From: Zingiber officinale
Lineage: Eukaryota; Streptophyta; Magnoliopsida; Zingiberales; Zingiberaceae
Length of the DNA stretch: 64,000 bases
NCBI RefSeq assembly: GCF_018446385.1
Contig: NC_056002.1
Location: 9,248,894 to 9,312,893 of the forward strand
Reading direction: 5' to 3'
The translations under genes and the position numbers were made by a program. Shown here one piece after another: positions 22,136-35,085 of the stretch. Under the pieces are notes generated by a model. The model did no database searches. It saw only the letters and a list, made by a program, of their open reading frames with translations, and was not told the origin of the DNA. Each line of letters starts with the position of its first letter. Position 1 is the first letter of the stretch.

Positions 22136-23320
22136 TCACTCTTATCCTTGACTAGAGGCATCAAATAAAAATGTGCCGCACATATTTAAACAAAACAAAA
22201 CAAAATGCCAACAAGAAAATACTAACATGACAAGCTGAACCACTCCAGAACACCATAAACCCCCAAAGAAGAGCTCATTATTGAACTAACTAAAAGAAGA
22301 GAGTAGAGAAGACGATTCTCTTCTCTGAACTCATCTGAACAGATCAAACCTATGAATCTTCACTAGATCACTTAGAGAGTTGATCAAGCAAAACACAACC
22401 AAAGAAGAGCTTCTGAGAGGGTCATCCGAACTCTGCTAACTAAGCCACTAGAGTGTCACCCAATGGAACAATGGTCGTAAACCTTCTCTAGCCTCAGCAA
22501 GGTCCCTCATAAACAATGGTTCATCACATCACCCAAAGATGATAATTCGATTCAACCAGTGTATGGGTGAAACACCTTAGATTCAAATTATCTAACTTGT
22601 TTTAATTTAAAAATAAAATAAATTATTAATTATTGTTGGCAGACAATTAGAGAAAATTGATAACGAATAACTGATACTTTCTATACTTTTCTTGATAACA
22701 TAATTAATTTGATCAACTGAAGCTAAAAAATACAAGTACATATATTACCTTTCAACACTAGCTTTCGCAATGGTGTTCACTAGTTTATCAAAATAATCAT
22801 AAAAAAAATTTTACAATTTGCATCGGCATCCTATGCTAAATTGCTTGTTTGTGATTTTGTTACCTAAATATTTTGTTTGTGATTGTTTATGCCTAATGAA
22901 TATATCAGCTAGCAATGAATGCTCTCCAAATAGGATTGAATTTTCCAATTAATTAAGATGAACCAATGATTCTCATAATGTGACATCCGAGACTATTGTG
23001 TGATGAATCAGATATTGACAAGTCAGTAAGCTTCTTATTAAAAAGTAGTTAAAACATACCAAGTAGACGACATAATTTTATTACTGGAAATCCTAGAACA
23101 AAAATTTTGCATATTCATTTAAATGCGTGAATACATCTGAGAATAAATTCCTACGGCCTTCCACAACTAACCTAATCAGTGGAGCCAAAGAAGCTTAACT
23201 AGATAATACAAAGAAGTACACAAAGTTAGAAAATATAAGATAACAAACCCGGGGGATTGCACCAACCCAATGAACTAGCACTAAAGATTATTTTGTACCT
23301 TTTTCTGCATCTTTCTATCC
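22136..23320. other. Intergenic, no gene seen
   Basis: AT-rich sequence between the decayed ORF cluster and the kinesin stop codon. The last few hundred bases are presumably the kinesin 3' UTR. Nothing else recognised. Confidence 0.45.
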
Positions 23321-26300
23321 TCATTTCAGCAAATTCTTCAAAACATCAGGTCTTTGTCGTGCAAAACCCGGCTGAAAGGAAGTGATTTGCAATGTCAGGC
23401 CCCAACATTAGTACAAACCAGAATTTGAATTTGTGATATGAGCAGCGTCAGTAGGTAAATCCCACAAACGGACGTAATTATGAAAAGGATGATGGGGTTT
23501 TTTTTAAAGGCTCAGAACAGCTGCAGTAGTAGTACCAAACTTGTGTCCCATATATTATGGGGCCAGAATGTATTGCATAGCTGTTGTCATACATGATATA
23601 TTTCAACTGACTAATTGGGGAATTTGTACCTGAAGTAGCATGGAGGGAGTTGGAAGAGCCTCAGCAGCGACATGGCTTCTAGTTTTCCTTCCATTTAAGG
23701 CTATAATTGAAGGGCTATTGCCAGTGGTTATGTCCCAGAAGCTTCGCTTTTTAGCAGTGGGAACAGGGGAAGCAAAACGATGACTTGGGCTCTTCAATTC
23801 CTTCTCCGATGTTACAGAGCTCTTTCCTTTACAGGCTTTTGAACTTGTGACAACTCTCTTCTCCCGTTGTCCTTCGAGACCATACTTTGTTATCAAGTCA
23901 CGAATAAAATCATCTTTCTGCTTAAGCTGGAGAATATGCTCTTTCTTTAGTTGCTCTATCTCACTCTTCAAAGCCTTAACAGTCTTCTGTAGTTCTTGGA
24001 CTACTGTGCTATTTGTCTCTCTTTTCTTGCTCTCTGGTGTGTTGAAGCAGTTGTTAGATAAGATAGATCGCTTGACTTTTCTTTGGGTTGAGCATGGAGT
24101 AACGAGAACAGAAGATGGTGCATTGGCAGGTGCAGGTGAAGCTGCCAATGATTGCGCTTGAAGGGTCAGCATCTTTTGCTGGTGGCGAACCAATTGCTGC
24201 CGCAGTTCACTGTTCTCTTTTTGCAACTCTAGTACTAGTTTAGCTTGATCTACTCCAGAATCTGGCACATGTATATGTTCCTCAACTGTCACACATCCCT
24301 GAAGTATGATGCAATTTCTCAAGATTGATGTACTTCTTAAGCTAGTAAAGATACTGCAAAGTTTGATGCTAAGAAGAAGTGCACAACTCAAATTGATCTC
24401 AAACAGTGTCTAACAGTACGGTGCACAAAACTTAAGTTGTACTTCAGGCATATGAGTGAGGGACGCAACCATTTAATGGATGAGTTGATCCACAAGGATG
24501 ATCTACTGCACAACTAAATTGTACAAATAAAACTAGTCTTTCAAGTGACTGATTAACGGTGAGAATTATGTGTATTACCAATTTGATATGAGTCAATTTG
24601 TGATTCGACAAGGGCATGAGCTCAAATATGAACTTGAAAATGTCCACAAACGAGAGTGCATAAAATCTAGTACATGTAAACTCAAATTTGTATAAAACTT
24701 AAAGGATCAAAATATGATAATTTGTATCAAGAATGACTATGCAAGTTGCTAACTTGCTACATAGGCCGTGACAACCATGAATTTTCCTCCCAAGCACCAC
24801 TCAAACTAGTACAAAGAACCACATGAACTGTGCGATTTGACCAAAGTCAAAATCAACAAGGGGTTGGCCCCTCACTTGTACATGCGGAGCACAATTTCAG
24901 CACTACAATGTTAGTTAAACACTATACACAATGTTAGTTGGCACTTGTTGGACTCAAACTGAGTTTCACATCTTCAAATTCAATTTAAATCAATACATCC
25001 CTTCCTTGTGGCTCTTTAGAAAACCTCTCCATCTTTATAAAAGAGACCCTATTGTACCATTCTAACTTGTACCAAAGTCAAGTAATCTACTTTTGAGTTT
25101 TCTTCTCTTATTTCCTAAAAGACTTCTACAACATTGGAGGTCCGTTGGGTCTCAAAATTTAAATTGCTTCCATTATCAGATGAAAATCATTATATCAAGG
25201 AGATGATTGTTGATACACAATGACAACATTGTCTTAAAGAGAAAGTCCAACTCACATCTCAACATTTGGCTACTTTCCAATAATATTGTCAAGCCATTGA
25301 TTGCTCCATGTCAAAGAAAACACCCAAGGAGTTGTAGATCTATCAACCAACCAAGCTAAGTGGTGACCTAGTCAATGAGCTCACCACCAAGGAATACTAT
25401 CTCTGTATGATTAAAGCATGTGGGGTCATCTCTTGTTGTGTCATTAGTTTACCAGATATCTTAATATTTAATATCTTTGTTCCTAATTTAGAGGCAAATA
25501 ACTATATGTGTATACTTATATTTGTACTTACAGACCTACTAATATTGCTTTGTTGATCAGTCTCCTCACATACATAATCAGCATAATGTACATATAGATC
25601 AAGCTTTATCAAAAACATATTATGAAAATTATAAGGCTTCATTTTCATAGCCAAAGAAGTTAAGAGTAGCAAACCTTTGTTTTTATCTCCTTGGCACGAT
25701 CAGCCCAATGAAGCGTATTCTGCGTTTCACCAAAAGAAAGATTGCTGGGACTTATATTGGCAATCATGACAGTGTTGCAAGGCCCTCCTAAAGAATCCTT
25801 GAGAAGTTGGGTGAGCTTTGAATTCCGGTAAGGTATGTGCTTCTTTCCCTCCACAAGGGCATTGATACAACTGCTTAAAGCAAGGAGGGAGCGATTGATG
25901 TTTGCACCTTCTATGGATCTCTGAGTCCGTTGATCAGTTGCTAGAGCCCTCTCTGAACCAGCTAGATCAATTAGTGAAAGTTTCCCAATACGTTTTATGA
26001 TGCTACCTGAATCATTGCACTTGTATTCTGCAACAACCTAAGAATAAAAGTTCATGATTTTAGAAGCATGCCAATATATCTAAAGAGATTTCCATTAAAA
26101 AAAAATGATAAGCACCTGAAGTATTGCATGAGACCGCGAAGATGTTTCATTGACTCTAGTTGGTTCAGTGGTCCTATTTTGATTGCCTTGCTGAAGCAAT
26201 GACATTACCTGTACATATGAGAACAACATAAAGAAAATAATTATAAAGACTAATGTCCCAAGTATTTGCATTAGAATAATTTTAAACAAGGAGGGCCAAA

Positions 26301-29300
26301 CTACCTCATCTGTTGTGTAAGCTCTGTATTGTGTAAGGCCGGCAGCTACAATTCCCTGAAAAATTTTGACAAGTTTGTTGTCATGTTAAAATAAATAAGA
26401 GAGAAAATATGTTGTCCTTGCTCATAAGCATTTTTAGATCATTGAGCTAAGGTGTAATTTTAGATCATTAGTTCTATAATTCGTTTCACTACTCTAGGGT
26501 GTAATTTTATGAAGTACAATGACTAGAGATTCAAATGTCTTCCCAGAGTCAAATAAGAACAAAACCAATAAAGAATATATTTCTATTTAAATTTTGGATG
26601 TGAAAAATTTCATCCAAAATAATATGCAATAATGAATATGAGAAGTTGTATCATAGCTTAAACTAGATAAAGGAGTTAATAGCCTGAGAAATGGATTTAA
26701 CTTACTAGATAAAATCTAACGGGTGTCTTCAAATCTTCTCCAAGTGAATCCCTGGTTTCCTCCTAATCATGTTATCCAATGAGTACTAAAACTCACTAGA
26801 TAAGTAGTGGACCTGATGTGGTCCAGAGACCATGATATTTGTTTATAATGTACTAAACTTCATTCTATGTAGATTATTCTAAAATGTTATAGTCACTAAG
26901 CTTTTGACTCATTCAACCTAGGTAACCAAGAATAATCCTACAGTGATGTAAGATTAATGGGATTGAACCAAATGTTGGTAGAATATGAGCAATGGTGAAT
27001 AATAGGTTGTTACTAGCACAACCAAGAATAGTGTTTTCTAGATTTGGACCAAACTGGCTTGTGACACCTCAACCAAGAGTTGCCTGATAGTTTGTCCAAA
27101 CTATTTGTATACTTGAACTGTAAAACACAAATCAAGCCTGTCTAAAACCATAAAATAAAAAAAAAAGTTTTTAAAGGAATAAATAAAATTGCTATCATGT
27201 AACGGTTGAAGTATGAAGGTGAACAAAAATCCAAAATGGAAAATTTAAGCTACAACAAGATAACATTTAGCAAGAATGTAAAGATGAGCATAATAGAAGG
27301 GTAATAAGAAATGTAGTCATAAAAATATTAATAAGAAATGTAGTCATAAAAATATGATCAAGTCCAGCAAACACATAGCTATCCCATATTCTGGAACTGG
27401 AGATTGCCAGAAATTGGAGATGGTGAAGCATGTGAGGATGAGTGAGGTCTTTTGATTGGGTGGATCAAGCATTGCCAGAAATAATGAAGAGAATTGTGAA
27501 GTGAACTCTACAGGAATTTTGGGTTGAACCAAAACAGGGAAACAAGGATGTTCATATAACATGTTCAGGAACTGAACCAGTTGGATGAACTGGTTGCACT
27601 ACTGAGAACTAATAAAATCTCCATTTCTTTGGCCGAGCTGATTTTACAAATATTGACAGAGAAAAAAAATCATAGAATTCTCACTGAGAAATGGAGGTAA
27701 GGTGGCCACAATCTTAAATTAAGCTTAAACATACAACAACAAGATGGAAGGTCTGTACAGTTGAAAAAAAAATCACAATATATAACTAAAAAGAGAAGCA
27801 AGAGCCATCATAGGTTCATAATTAAGCTTTCCTTTATTTTTTTTTATACAAGAAATAGCCTTCTGAGTCAAGTATAATACTATACAATCTTTAGCCTCTT
27901 TGCTGTAAAAAGTCACCAAGTTATAAATTAATCATGCAGAAATACAGCTTGCATTTAAGATACCTGTTTATCTTCTCTCAAGACAAGTGGTCTACCAGGG
28001 GATAACAAATCTCTAACAGTCTCATTGTAAACTTCCAGGTAAGAAAGCTGAACAGAGTGATCCCCATCGTAACTCCGCTGCCTAATCTTGGAAAAGAGAT
28101 CCTTGATAGCTAGAACCATCACACCAGGATTCTCTATTGTTCCTAGCATTGTGTATGTTTTACCAGCTCCAGTTGCACCGTAGCAGAATACTGAACCATT
28201 CCTCCCTTGTAGAACACCTTCAACAAGATCTGAAGTGCTGAATAAATTTACAAGTGTAGCATAAAACACTATAGTCAGTCAAAACCAGAAGAATCTGATA
28301 TTCCTTATCAAAACCTTGAACTAGAGAACAGAAAGTTAAGTTAATCACAGTAGTGTAGAGAAAATTAAGACAATATAATTGGCATTCAATTGCTTGGAAA
28401 GAAATATTAAAGTAGTACAGCATAATATAGCCAATATTTGACATAGCAAGGAATGCTAATAACTTGGCATAAAATGATAAGAGAAACCATGAGTGATTCA
28501 TAGTAACCATAAAGTAAATCAAATAAGTTGATCACGAAGAATAAACAACTAAAGTCTGACATATATCAATGTCATCCTTGGACTACCAATACATAAATCA
28601 AGTATTATGCTAACACGTCCCCACGGGGGTGCCCAATTGGCTAGACGATGATAGATTTGCTATAATGGGATAGAGATCAATTTCCGGCAAGCGCATGCCC
28701 TCGAGGAAAAAAATTCTCCCACCCCCTAGTCACTTGGTGGTCGGCTATAAGCTGACCCTGTGATTTATCTCCTTTCACTAGCTTGGGGACGGGATATGAG
28801 GGGTGCCTGGGGTGATTTACCTCCCTTCACTTGTGACGTTGGGCTGTCCGCTAGGACCCATATGTGCTTCCAGGTGGAAAATTTTTACGAGGCAGGCTGG
28901 TCACCTCTAGGATTAGTCGGATCGAAAGGATGGGAAGGATTAACAAAACAAAAAAAAGTTTATTCTGCTAACAGCCTTTTTTGGATCATATTACTCAATC
29001 AACTCCTGAATGTACCAAAGATATCTTTAGTTTAATTACCAACTCACTCCAATGTATTTCCCCATTTAATTATTTGTTTGCTGGGTTCATTTTTTACTTT
29101 TTTCTGTGAATTACGTTCCTAATTTAATTTTCATGTAAGGGAGAAGTTAGACCATAGAAGAACAAGTAAGGCTTGTTCCTCAACAGCATATGCTTTTGGA
29201 TTAGGGCAATCAATCAAATGTAACATTCATTACCAGAGTTTAAACTTAATCTCAAAGATAAGTTTAAAAAGTATTGTAGTTGTCTAAAGAATTGTGTATA

Positions 29301-30282
29301 AATCCCATCAATACCACGTCATAATAAACTGTTTTCTGAACAAGATAAGAATCATGCTTCAGACATGTGAAATAACTATAGAAAAATTTGAGGTAAATAA
29401 GCAGTTATATTTTAGAACAATGAGGTTTTACGTAGTGGTGTAGACTTCTTGCTGCGAAGTTGAGTCCGGAAATGAGGCGTCAAAGCAGAAATGTCGTCCT
29501 CTGACCCTCTTCAGACGGAGATAATCTGTCTCAGATGCAAACTCAGTCAAGTAAACATCTTTCCTGTTCACGATCTTGACACAGCACCGTGAGCCAGCGT
29601 CCTTCTCCTTCTTTGCCATTGGTCTAAGCCGGACGAAGACATTGATCCGGCTCCCTCCACCCTCCCTACTCTCCTCAGTCTTAAATTGGTTCCCCCTGCT
29701 TTCCTGGCTCCCTGTCTCCACTGCTGTCGCCACCCGATAATCTGTCTTTCCTCTCTCGATCCTCCCTTCCGATTGCATACCGGCGCTGATCAACTCCCGC
29801 AGTGAGAGCTTCTTGGCTGCTACCTCCTCAGCGCCTGAGGTCACTTCTGTCACCTTGTTGGGACTGGAAGACGAGAACACGATGATCCTGTTCTGGTCAC
29901 GGACCTCGCGGTTCTCCTTCGCGGCCTCAGATTCCGGGAACATAATGCGGTTCTTGATCTCCGGTCTGATCGGCTCTCGATCCTCTGGCTCATGAGGTAT
30001 TTCATTCTCCATCTTCCACCTGCGACGACCGGAGTCCACCAGCTCCACGCTGGGGTGGTGGGAAGCGAGGACGCGTGAGTCGATGCTGCTGCCCGTCGTC
30101 CTTGCTGCCGCATGGCTTCTCTGCTGCTCGTACATGAGGGTGAGCGCCCTCAGCTTGTCGCGGAGGCCGCGGTGCGGATCTCGGAGGAGCCGCGCCCTCT
30201 CCGGCTGCCCCTCGCGATCTTGACATGCCGATGGCAACCCATCGCGGCACGCCGAGATTTGCCCCCGGGTGGAAACCGGCAT
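23321..30282 (-). CDS. Kinesin-8 family motor protein (KIN-8A type)
   Basis: Seven exons on the - strand: 30282-29432, 28237-27964, 26355-26305, 26208-26116, 26037-25675, 24298-23630 and 23371-23321. All borders are GT-AG with consistent phases; 783 residues. A long N-terminal extension (about 1-210) precedes the motor domain (about 212-544), which has [11 protein letters not shown], the P-loop GATGAGKT (304-311), switch I NETSSRSH (412-419), switch II DLAGSER (447-453) and [19 protein letters not shown]. Next come a neck region, coiled coils (about 555-600 and 640-690) and a basic tail ending in the small last exon [16 protein letters not shown]. Kinesin-8 motors are plus-end-directed and act on microtubule length and spindle or chromosome positioning; the plant role is inferred from the family. 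ATG 30282 is the first in-frame Met; the frame upstream offers only non-ATG starts. Both coil regions lie in exon 6. Confidence 0.93.
24299..25674 (-). other. 1.38-kb kinesin intron 5
   Basis: Donor AAG|GTTTGC and acceptor cttcag border this intron between the motor domain and the stalk. AT-rich; no element with clear ends was recognised. Confidence 0.7.
26356..27963 (-). other. 1.6-kb kinesin intron 2
   Basis: AT-rich intron between the P-loop exon and the 51-bp third exon. It contains a small tandem duplication around 27306-27355 (taagaaatgtagtcataaaa twice). Nothing else recognised. Confidence 0.7.
28616..28960 (+). mobile_element. Candidate tRNA-related SINE with 13-bp target duplication
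   Basis: The 345-bp unit lies in kinesin intron 1, antisense to the gene. It is flanked by tattatgctaaca (28603-28615) and tattctgctaaca (28961-28973), a 13-bp duplication with one mismatch. The 5' part contains an A-box-like tggctagacgatg and a B-box-like agatcaatttcc about 30 bp further on. The 3' end is A-rich (aacaaaacaaaaaaaagtt). These are SINE hallmarks, but it does not resemble the Au SINE. Diverged sequence of similar layout occurs near 32360-32455 and 35000-35150. Confidence 0.65.
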
Positions 30283-30543
30283 TATCCAATCGCAAGATCT
30301 CAAAGCGGACAAAGAAATTAGAGCATTGAATGGAGCAAAATGTTTCTTTGATCGATCTAGCTATCGGAAGATAAGTGAGCTAGGGTTTTGCTTGAGCTTG
30401 GCCTTTTTGTAACAGTGATCCCCGAAGCAATGTACTCGGAGGCGTGGAGAGGACTTTAGGAGGATACGAAGGATCAGGGGCGTTGATTGGGAACAAGATG
30501 GACGGCTGAGAGACTCTAGGCGAGAGGGATTTTAAAATTGGAC

Positions 30544-30564
30544 AACGGTCGGAAAGCGTAACGG
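30544..30564 (+). promoter_or_regulatory. Two AACGG cores upstream of the kinesin gene
   Basis: AACGGTC at 30544 and AACGGTA at 30560 lie about 260-280 bp upstream of the kinesin start codon. AACGG is the core of the MSA element bound by three-repeat MYB factors in G2/M genes. The flanks match the full MSA consensus only partly. Cell-cycle control is plausible for a mitotic kinesin but inferred. Confidence 0.35.
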
Positions 30565-31399
30565 TACAAAAATATTTGAATCTGACCTAGTAATCATTGG
30601 TGCGATTTGGCTTTTACCACGTATCATCTGTTTGGGTTCACTTTATGGCCGCGAATAGCAGGCGGTCGGTTTAAATTACACATTTGACCTAAAATTAAGC
30701 TATGATATATTTTTAGTAATTTTATAACTAATATTATATTTTTTTCTGAAAAATATTTGATCTAGAATTATTACTTATATTATATTAGATTTTTAAAAAT
30801 ATTTTATGTAAAATACTAGATATAGATTACTATTAAATCTTTTGTATAATGGATTATATAGTTGGCTCAAGTTATCTCTTACTTTATTGGTGATCAAGAT
30901 TTTTAGTTGCTTAATTATTATTTTTGGAAGGAACTTAATTGTTCTTTATTAGTATTAGAAAATAATCGTTATCAATTATAAGGATGTGAATCGTTGTAAT
31001 CTCTTCCTTTAAGCAAGGATCATATCGTACCATTAATATTGTCTTTATGTGTGACTGTTGAATATTTTGAGAATATAAACTTTTGTTTCATTAAACGTAA
31101 TTTTTTTTAATGTTTAATGTAATAAAAAAAATTGTAGTCGCTGAAAAGTTTTTATGGTGAAATTTTTTAAGTGGTATTCAAAAACTTAATTTATCTGATC
31201 ATTACTAATGGTCAAGGTGGCCCGGTTATAGAGGTCGATCAAATTGAAGCTGAATTGATTGTCAATCTCGAGGAAAATAATTTTTTATATGAACAAGATA
31301 GGTAATTATAACTTGACCGTGAGCTATAAACTAATCCCTTACTTTTATATAATCTAAGGATGGAGATTAAATACGTCTGAGATAAATTTTACTATAAGA
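30565..31399. other. Intergenic, AT-rich, no gene seen
   Basis: Upstream flank of the kinesin gene followed by strongly AT-rich sequence up to the border of the left long direct repeat. Nothing coding was recognised. Confidence 0.45.
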
Positions 31400-32455
31400 G
31401 AATAACTAAATTATATATATTAATTTTAAAATTATTAAATTACATATTTATATTTAGTTTCTATTTTACCACTCATCCCTTCCGCATTTCGTTCCGAATC
31501 GATTGTATAGCAATTGATTGGTAACAATAACTCAACTGGTCAATACTATAATCGTGAATAAATTTCACCAATTGATTGTTACACTGTATCAATCAATTAA
31601 TAACAATAATTTAATCGACCAATCGATTTAGAATAGTTTTATGATCATGAATAATTTCCGCCAATCGATTGTTACAATGTAACAATTGATTGATACGCTC
31701 GTGATATATCCATGGACAATTAGTTGGTTTCATTTGAAAGTGACTGATAAAACTAGAGAACTTAAGATTACTTTAAATCAAGATCTTTGTACTCATATAT
31801 GTCTCCTTAATACATTTATACCCTCAAACATCAATATAACACATTATATTAAGAATAATATTTTTTCAACTCGTTTCTGACATAAAAAAATTATGTCAAA
31901 TGCTCATTATAAGACTATGATGATAATATTTATTAACTAACACCATAAATGAGTTCTTAGGACTCTCATCTGTTGGGCAAAATCAAAATTTTGATTTTTT
32001 TGAATGTAATCAATTTCGTCTAAAATTAATTGATTAGTCAATTGAGTAACTATTATTAATCAATTGCTATACTGTATCAATTGATTGATAACAATAACTT
32101 AATTTGTTAATTAATTTGGAATGTAATAGAGAAGAGATAAAGGGTAAAATAAAATTGGATACATAATTTAAAACTTTTAAAACTAATATATTTGATTTAA
32201 ATATTCTAAAATTTTATTTACGTGGTTAGTAAATTGTCATAATTTTGTCATGTACCTTAAATAAAAATATTTTAATAAAATTTAATAACATATTCTAATA
32301 ATATATATATATTTTTTAAAAATGAAGATCCTTTCATTACGCTTGAATCAATTAATTATCTCTACGGCTGCCTACTTGATTAGTGAAGCACAAATTTATT
32401 AGAATAGAACATAGATTAATTTTTGACGAATACATATCCTCTTAACATATAAAAG
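31400..32455 (+). repeat. Left copy of an approximately 1-kb direct duplication
   Basis: Starts gaataactaaattatatata. It matches 33963-35085 closely over its whole length, including repeated caattgattgg/caatcgattg phrases and the stretch ctcgtgatatatccatggac. It lacks two insertions present in the right copy. AT-rich and non-coding. Confidence 0.82.
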
Positions 32456-32707
32456 AAACATCAAACATTTAATGCAATTAGAAATTACTTGAATAGCAAA
32501 ATTGTTAGCAAGTGCTCCCATGAGAAGAGGAGCAGCAAATAGTAAGATCCAAGTAGCAAGGATAAAAATCTAAACAACCATCCAAGTAGCAAATACACCT
32601 TTGATGGAGTCGAGAGTGAATGATTATAGGTTTCTATGAAGTTACTGACAACTCAATTAAATCTCATCTGTTTCTTGACAAATACAACATTTGACTTACA
32701 ACCCGTT

Positions 32708-33058
32708 CTAACTGCGCCACACTCTCTTTTCCTTGTTAGATCTGTATGTTTCTTGTTCCGCATTAGATCCAGTGTTTGCATGTTTCTTGTTCCGCATTAG
32801 ATCTGTATGCCCTTTTTTAAAGCATACAATTAGTTTCCACGTCACTTCATTTATCATCTTGTTTTTCCTGCTCGTGTTATTCCTTGAACTAAATTCGGCT
32901 TCTCGTGCATATTGGTTATAGAACAAATATACATCCTCTAGTGATGCAAATTCCATTCCAATTTTTGACTTTTGATCATTTGCAACTTGGAGAATGAATT
33001 CCTGATCATTAGCTCTATTTTCTTCTATTTCTGATCGCCCTCGCATTATATTTGACAA
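32708..33058 (-). pseudogene. FAR1-type DNA-binding domain fragment
   Basis: A 116-residue open stretch contains IGMEFASLEDVYLFYNQYAREAEF and an IVCFKKGH-like segment, the pattern of the FAR1 zinc-binding domain shared by FHY3/FAR1 factors and Mutator-like transposases. It stops soon after the domain (EKRVWRS then TAG) with no transposase core or SWIM domain following on this strand, so it is a fragment. A plausible 5' exon or leader lies at about 33870-33460 (cccacgatctagggtttcc on the - strand; possible donor CAG|GTTGCC near 33461). Origin from a MULE or from a FRS gene cannot be decided. Confidence 0.6.
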
Positions 33059-33559
33059 TAGATAAATAACTTGACAGATACTAAACTTTAAACTTGATTG
33101 AACAAATCATACAATTTCTAGAGCAACACAAATCATGCAATTTCTAAAGCAAAATAACAGAAGCAAACTAATAGTTTTCTAAAACAAAAATCACAGAAGC
33201 AAAATAATTGATTTTCGATATAAAACAGAAATGTTTAATCTCCCACAAATATACAAAAATGTTTAACATCACAAACAATCTAAAGCAGGATAGATACTTA
33301 GTAAAGCCATAGGTATATTTAACAGAAATATACAGAAGTGTTTCAAATCCCAAACAATACTCATGAGGTAAGGTTGATGTATCAAATATTGGTTGAAATT
33401 ACAAAGCCATAGCAGATACTTAACAAATTATATCAAGTTTGGAGAATTTTAGGGCAACCTGAGAGGATGTAGCGGTGGGGAGGAGAGTCACGCGTTGCAG
33501 CGAGAGAGCTCGCAGCAGAGGAGCTCGTCGCGAACGGAGGCGTCATGAGAGAGGAAGCT

Positions 33560-33755
33560 GCTCGTCGTGAGAGAGGGAGGCATCGTGGCGAAGGAGCTGC
33601 TCGTCGCGAGAGAGGGAGGCATCGTGGCGAAGCCGCGAAGGAGCTGCTCATCGCGAGAGAGGGAGGCGTCGCGGCGAAGGAGCTGCTCGTCGTGAGAGAG
33701 GGAGGTGCCGCGCCGAAGGAGCTGCTCGTCGCGAGAGAGGGAGGCGGCTGCGAAA
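33560..33755 (+). repeat. GC-rich 39-bp minisatellite
   Basis: About five units built on gagagagggaggc and gaaggagctgctcgtc, most 39 bp long, one longer by 9 bp. The period is a multiple of three, so open frames exist on both strands, but the translation is low-complexity and I do not call it a gene. It sits at the presumed 5' exon of the FAR1-domain fragment. Confidence 0.72.
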
Positions 33756-33962
33756 CCCTAGCTCGATTGGCGAGAGAGGGAGGAGCTTCACCGGAGAGGG
33801 ATCAGCGACAGGAAACCCTAGATCGTGGGAGGAGAGGATGCGTTTTCTCTCTATTGGCTTTAACGCAGTTTTAACCCTTTAACTTATTTGACGTGGGGCG
33901 TCCAAGTCAGCAACGCCGCACCGTTCCGCACCAAGGATTCCGCAGGAGAGCTGTTCCGAACC

Positions 33963-35085
33963 GAATAACTAAATTATATATATTAATTTTAAAATTATTA
34001 AATTACATATTTAGTTTCCATTTTACCCCTCATCCCTTCCGCATTTCGTTCCAAATCGATTGTATAGCAATTGATTGGTAACAATAACTCAACTGGTCAA
34101 TCAATTTAGAACAATACTGTGATCGTGAATAAATTTCACCAATTGATTGTTACACTGTATTAATCAATTAATAATAATAATTTAATCGACCAATCGATTC
34201 AGAATAGTGTTATGGCCATGAATAATTTCCACCAATTGATTGCTACAATGTAACAATTGACTGATAATTTCCACGGAATAGCGACGGAAAATTCCGTCTC
34301 TAATGCTGATTTTTTTTGTAGTGTATGCTCGTGATACATCCATGGACAATTAGTTGGTTTCATCTGAAAGTGACTAATAAACCTAGAGAATTCAAGATTA
34401 CTTTAAATCAAGATCTTTGTACTCATATACGTCTCCTTAATACATTTATATCCTCAAACATCAATATGATACACTATATTAAGAGTAATATTTTTTAAAT
34501 TCGTTCCCGACAAAAAAAATTATGTCAAATGCTCACTATAAGTACTATGATAATACTTATTAACTACCACCATAAATGAGCTCTTAGGACTCTCATCTGT
34601 AGGGCAAAATCAAAATTTTGATTTTATGAATATAATCAATTTCGTCTAAAATTAATTGATTAGTCAATTGAGTTATTATTTTTAATCAATTGCTATACTA
34701 TATCAATTGATTAGTAACAATAACTTAATTTGTCAATTAATTTGGAATGTAATAGAGAAGGGATAAAGGGTAAAATAAAATTGGATACATAATTTAAAAT
34801 TTTTAAAACTAATATATTTAATTTAAATATTCTAAAATTTTATTTACGTGGTTAGTAAACTGTCATAATTTTGTCATGTACCTTAAATAAAAATATTTTA
34901 ATAAAATTTAATAACATATTCTGATAATATATATATTTTAAAAAAACGAAATCCTTTTATTACGCTTGAATGCCCTTCATGCATCAATTAATTATCTCCA
35001 CGATGGCCTAGTTGGTTAGTGAGGTACAAATTTACTATAATAAAATAGAGATTAATTCTCGATGAATATATATACTCAGAGAAAA
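33963..35085 (+). repeat. Right copy of the approximately 1-kb direct duplication
   Basis: Closely matches 31400-32455. Differences include a CACTA-end insertion (34266-34323) and about 13 extra bases (gcccttcatgcat) near 34971-34983. The two copies flank a 1.5-kb segment with the FAR1-domain fragment. Confidence 0.82.
34266..34323 (-). mobile_element. Terminal remnant of a CACTA transposon
   Basis: On the - strand the insertion begins CACTACAAAAAAAATCAGC and continues with agagacggaatttt/ccgtcgc, the terminal and subterminal pattern of plant CACTA (En/Spm) elements. It is absent at the matching point of the left direct repeat (about 31690), so it entered only the right copy. No second terminus is seen; this is a tiny internal-deletion or excision relic. 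Confidence 0.68.

Noticed and set aside
28616-28960. Treating this intron block as a tRNA gene
   Set aside because: Only loose A- and B-box matches; no cloverleaf was seen. The target duplication and A-rich tail favour a SINE.
30282-30312. Extension of kinesin exon 1 to an upstream start
   Set aside because: The in-frame codon at 30312 is TTG; ATG at 30282 is the first Met.
33545-33874. Open frame with repeated Ala/Arg/Glu-rich text
   Set aside because: Product of the 39-bp minisatellite; low-complexity on both strands and no homologous domain.
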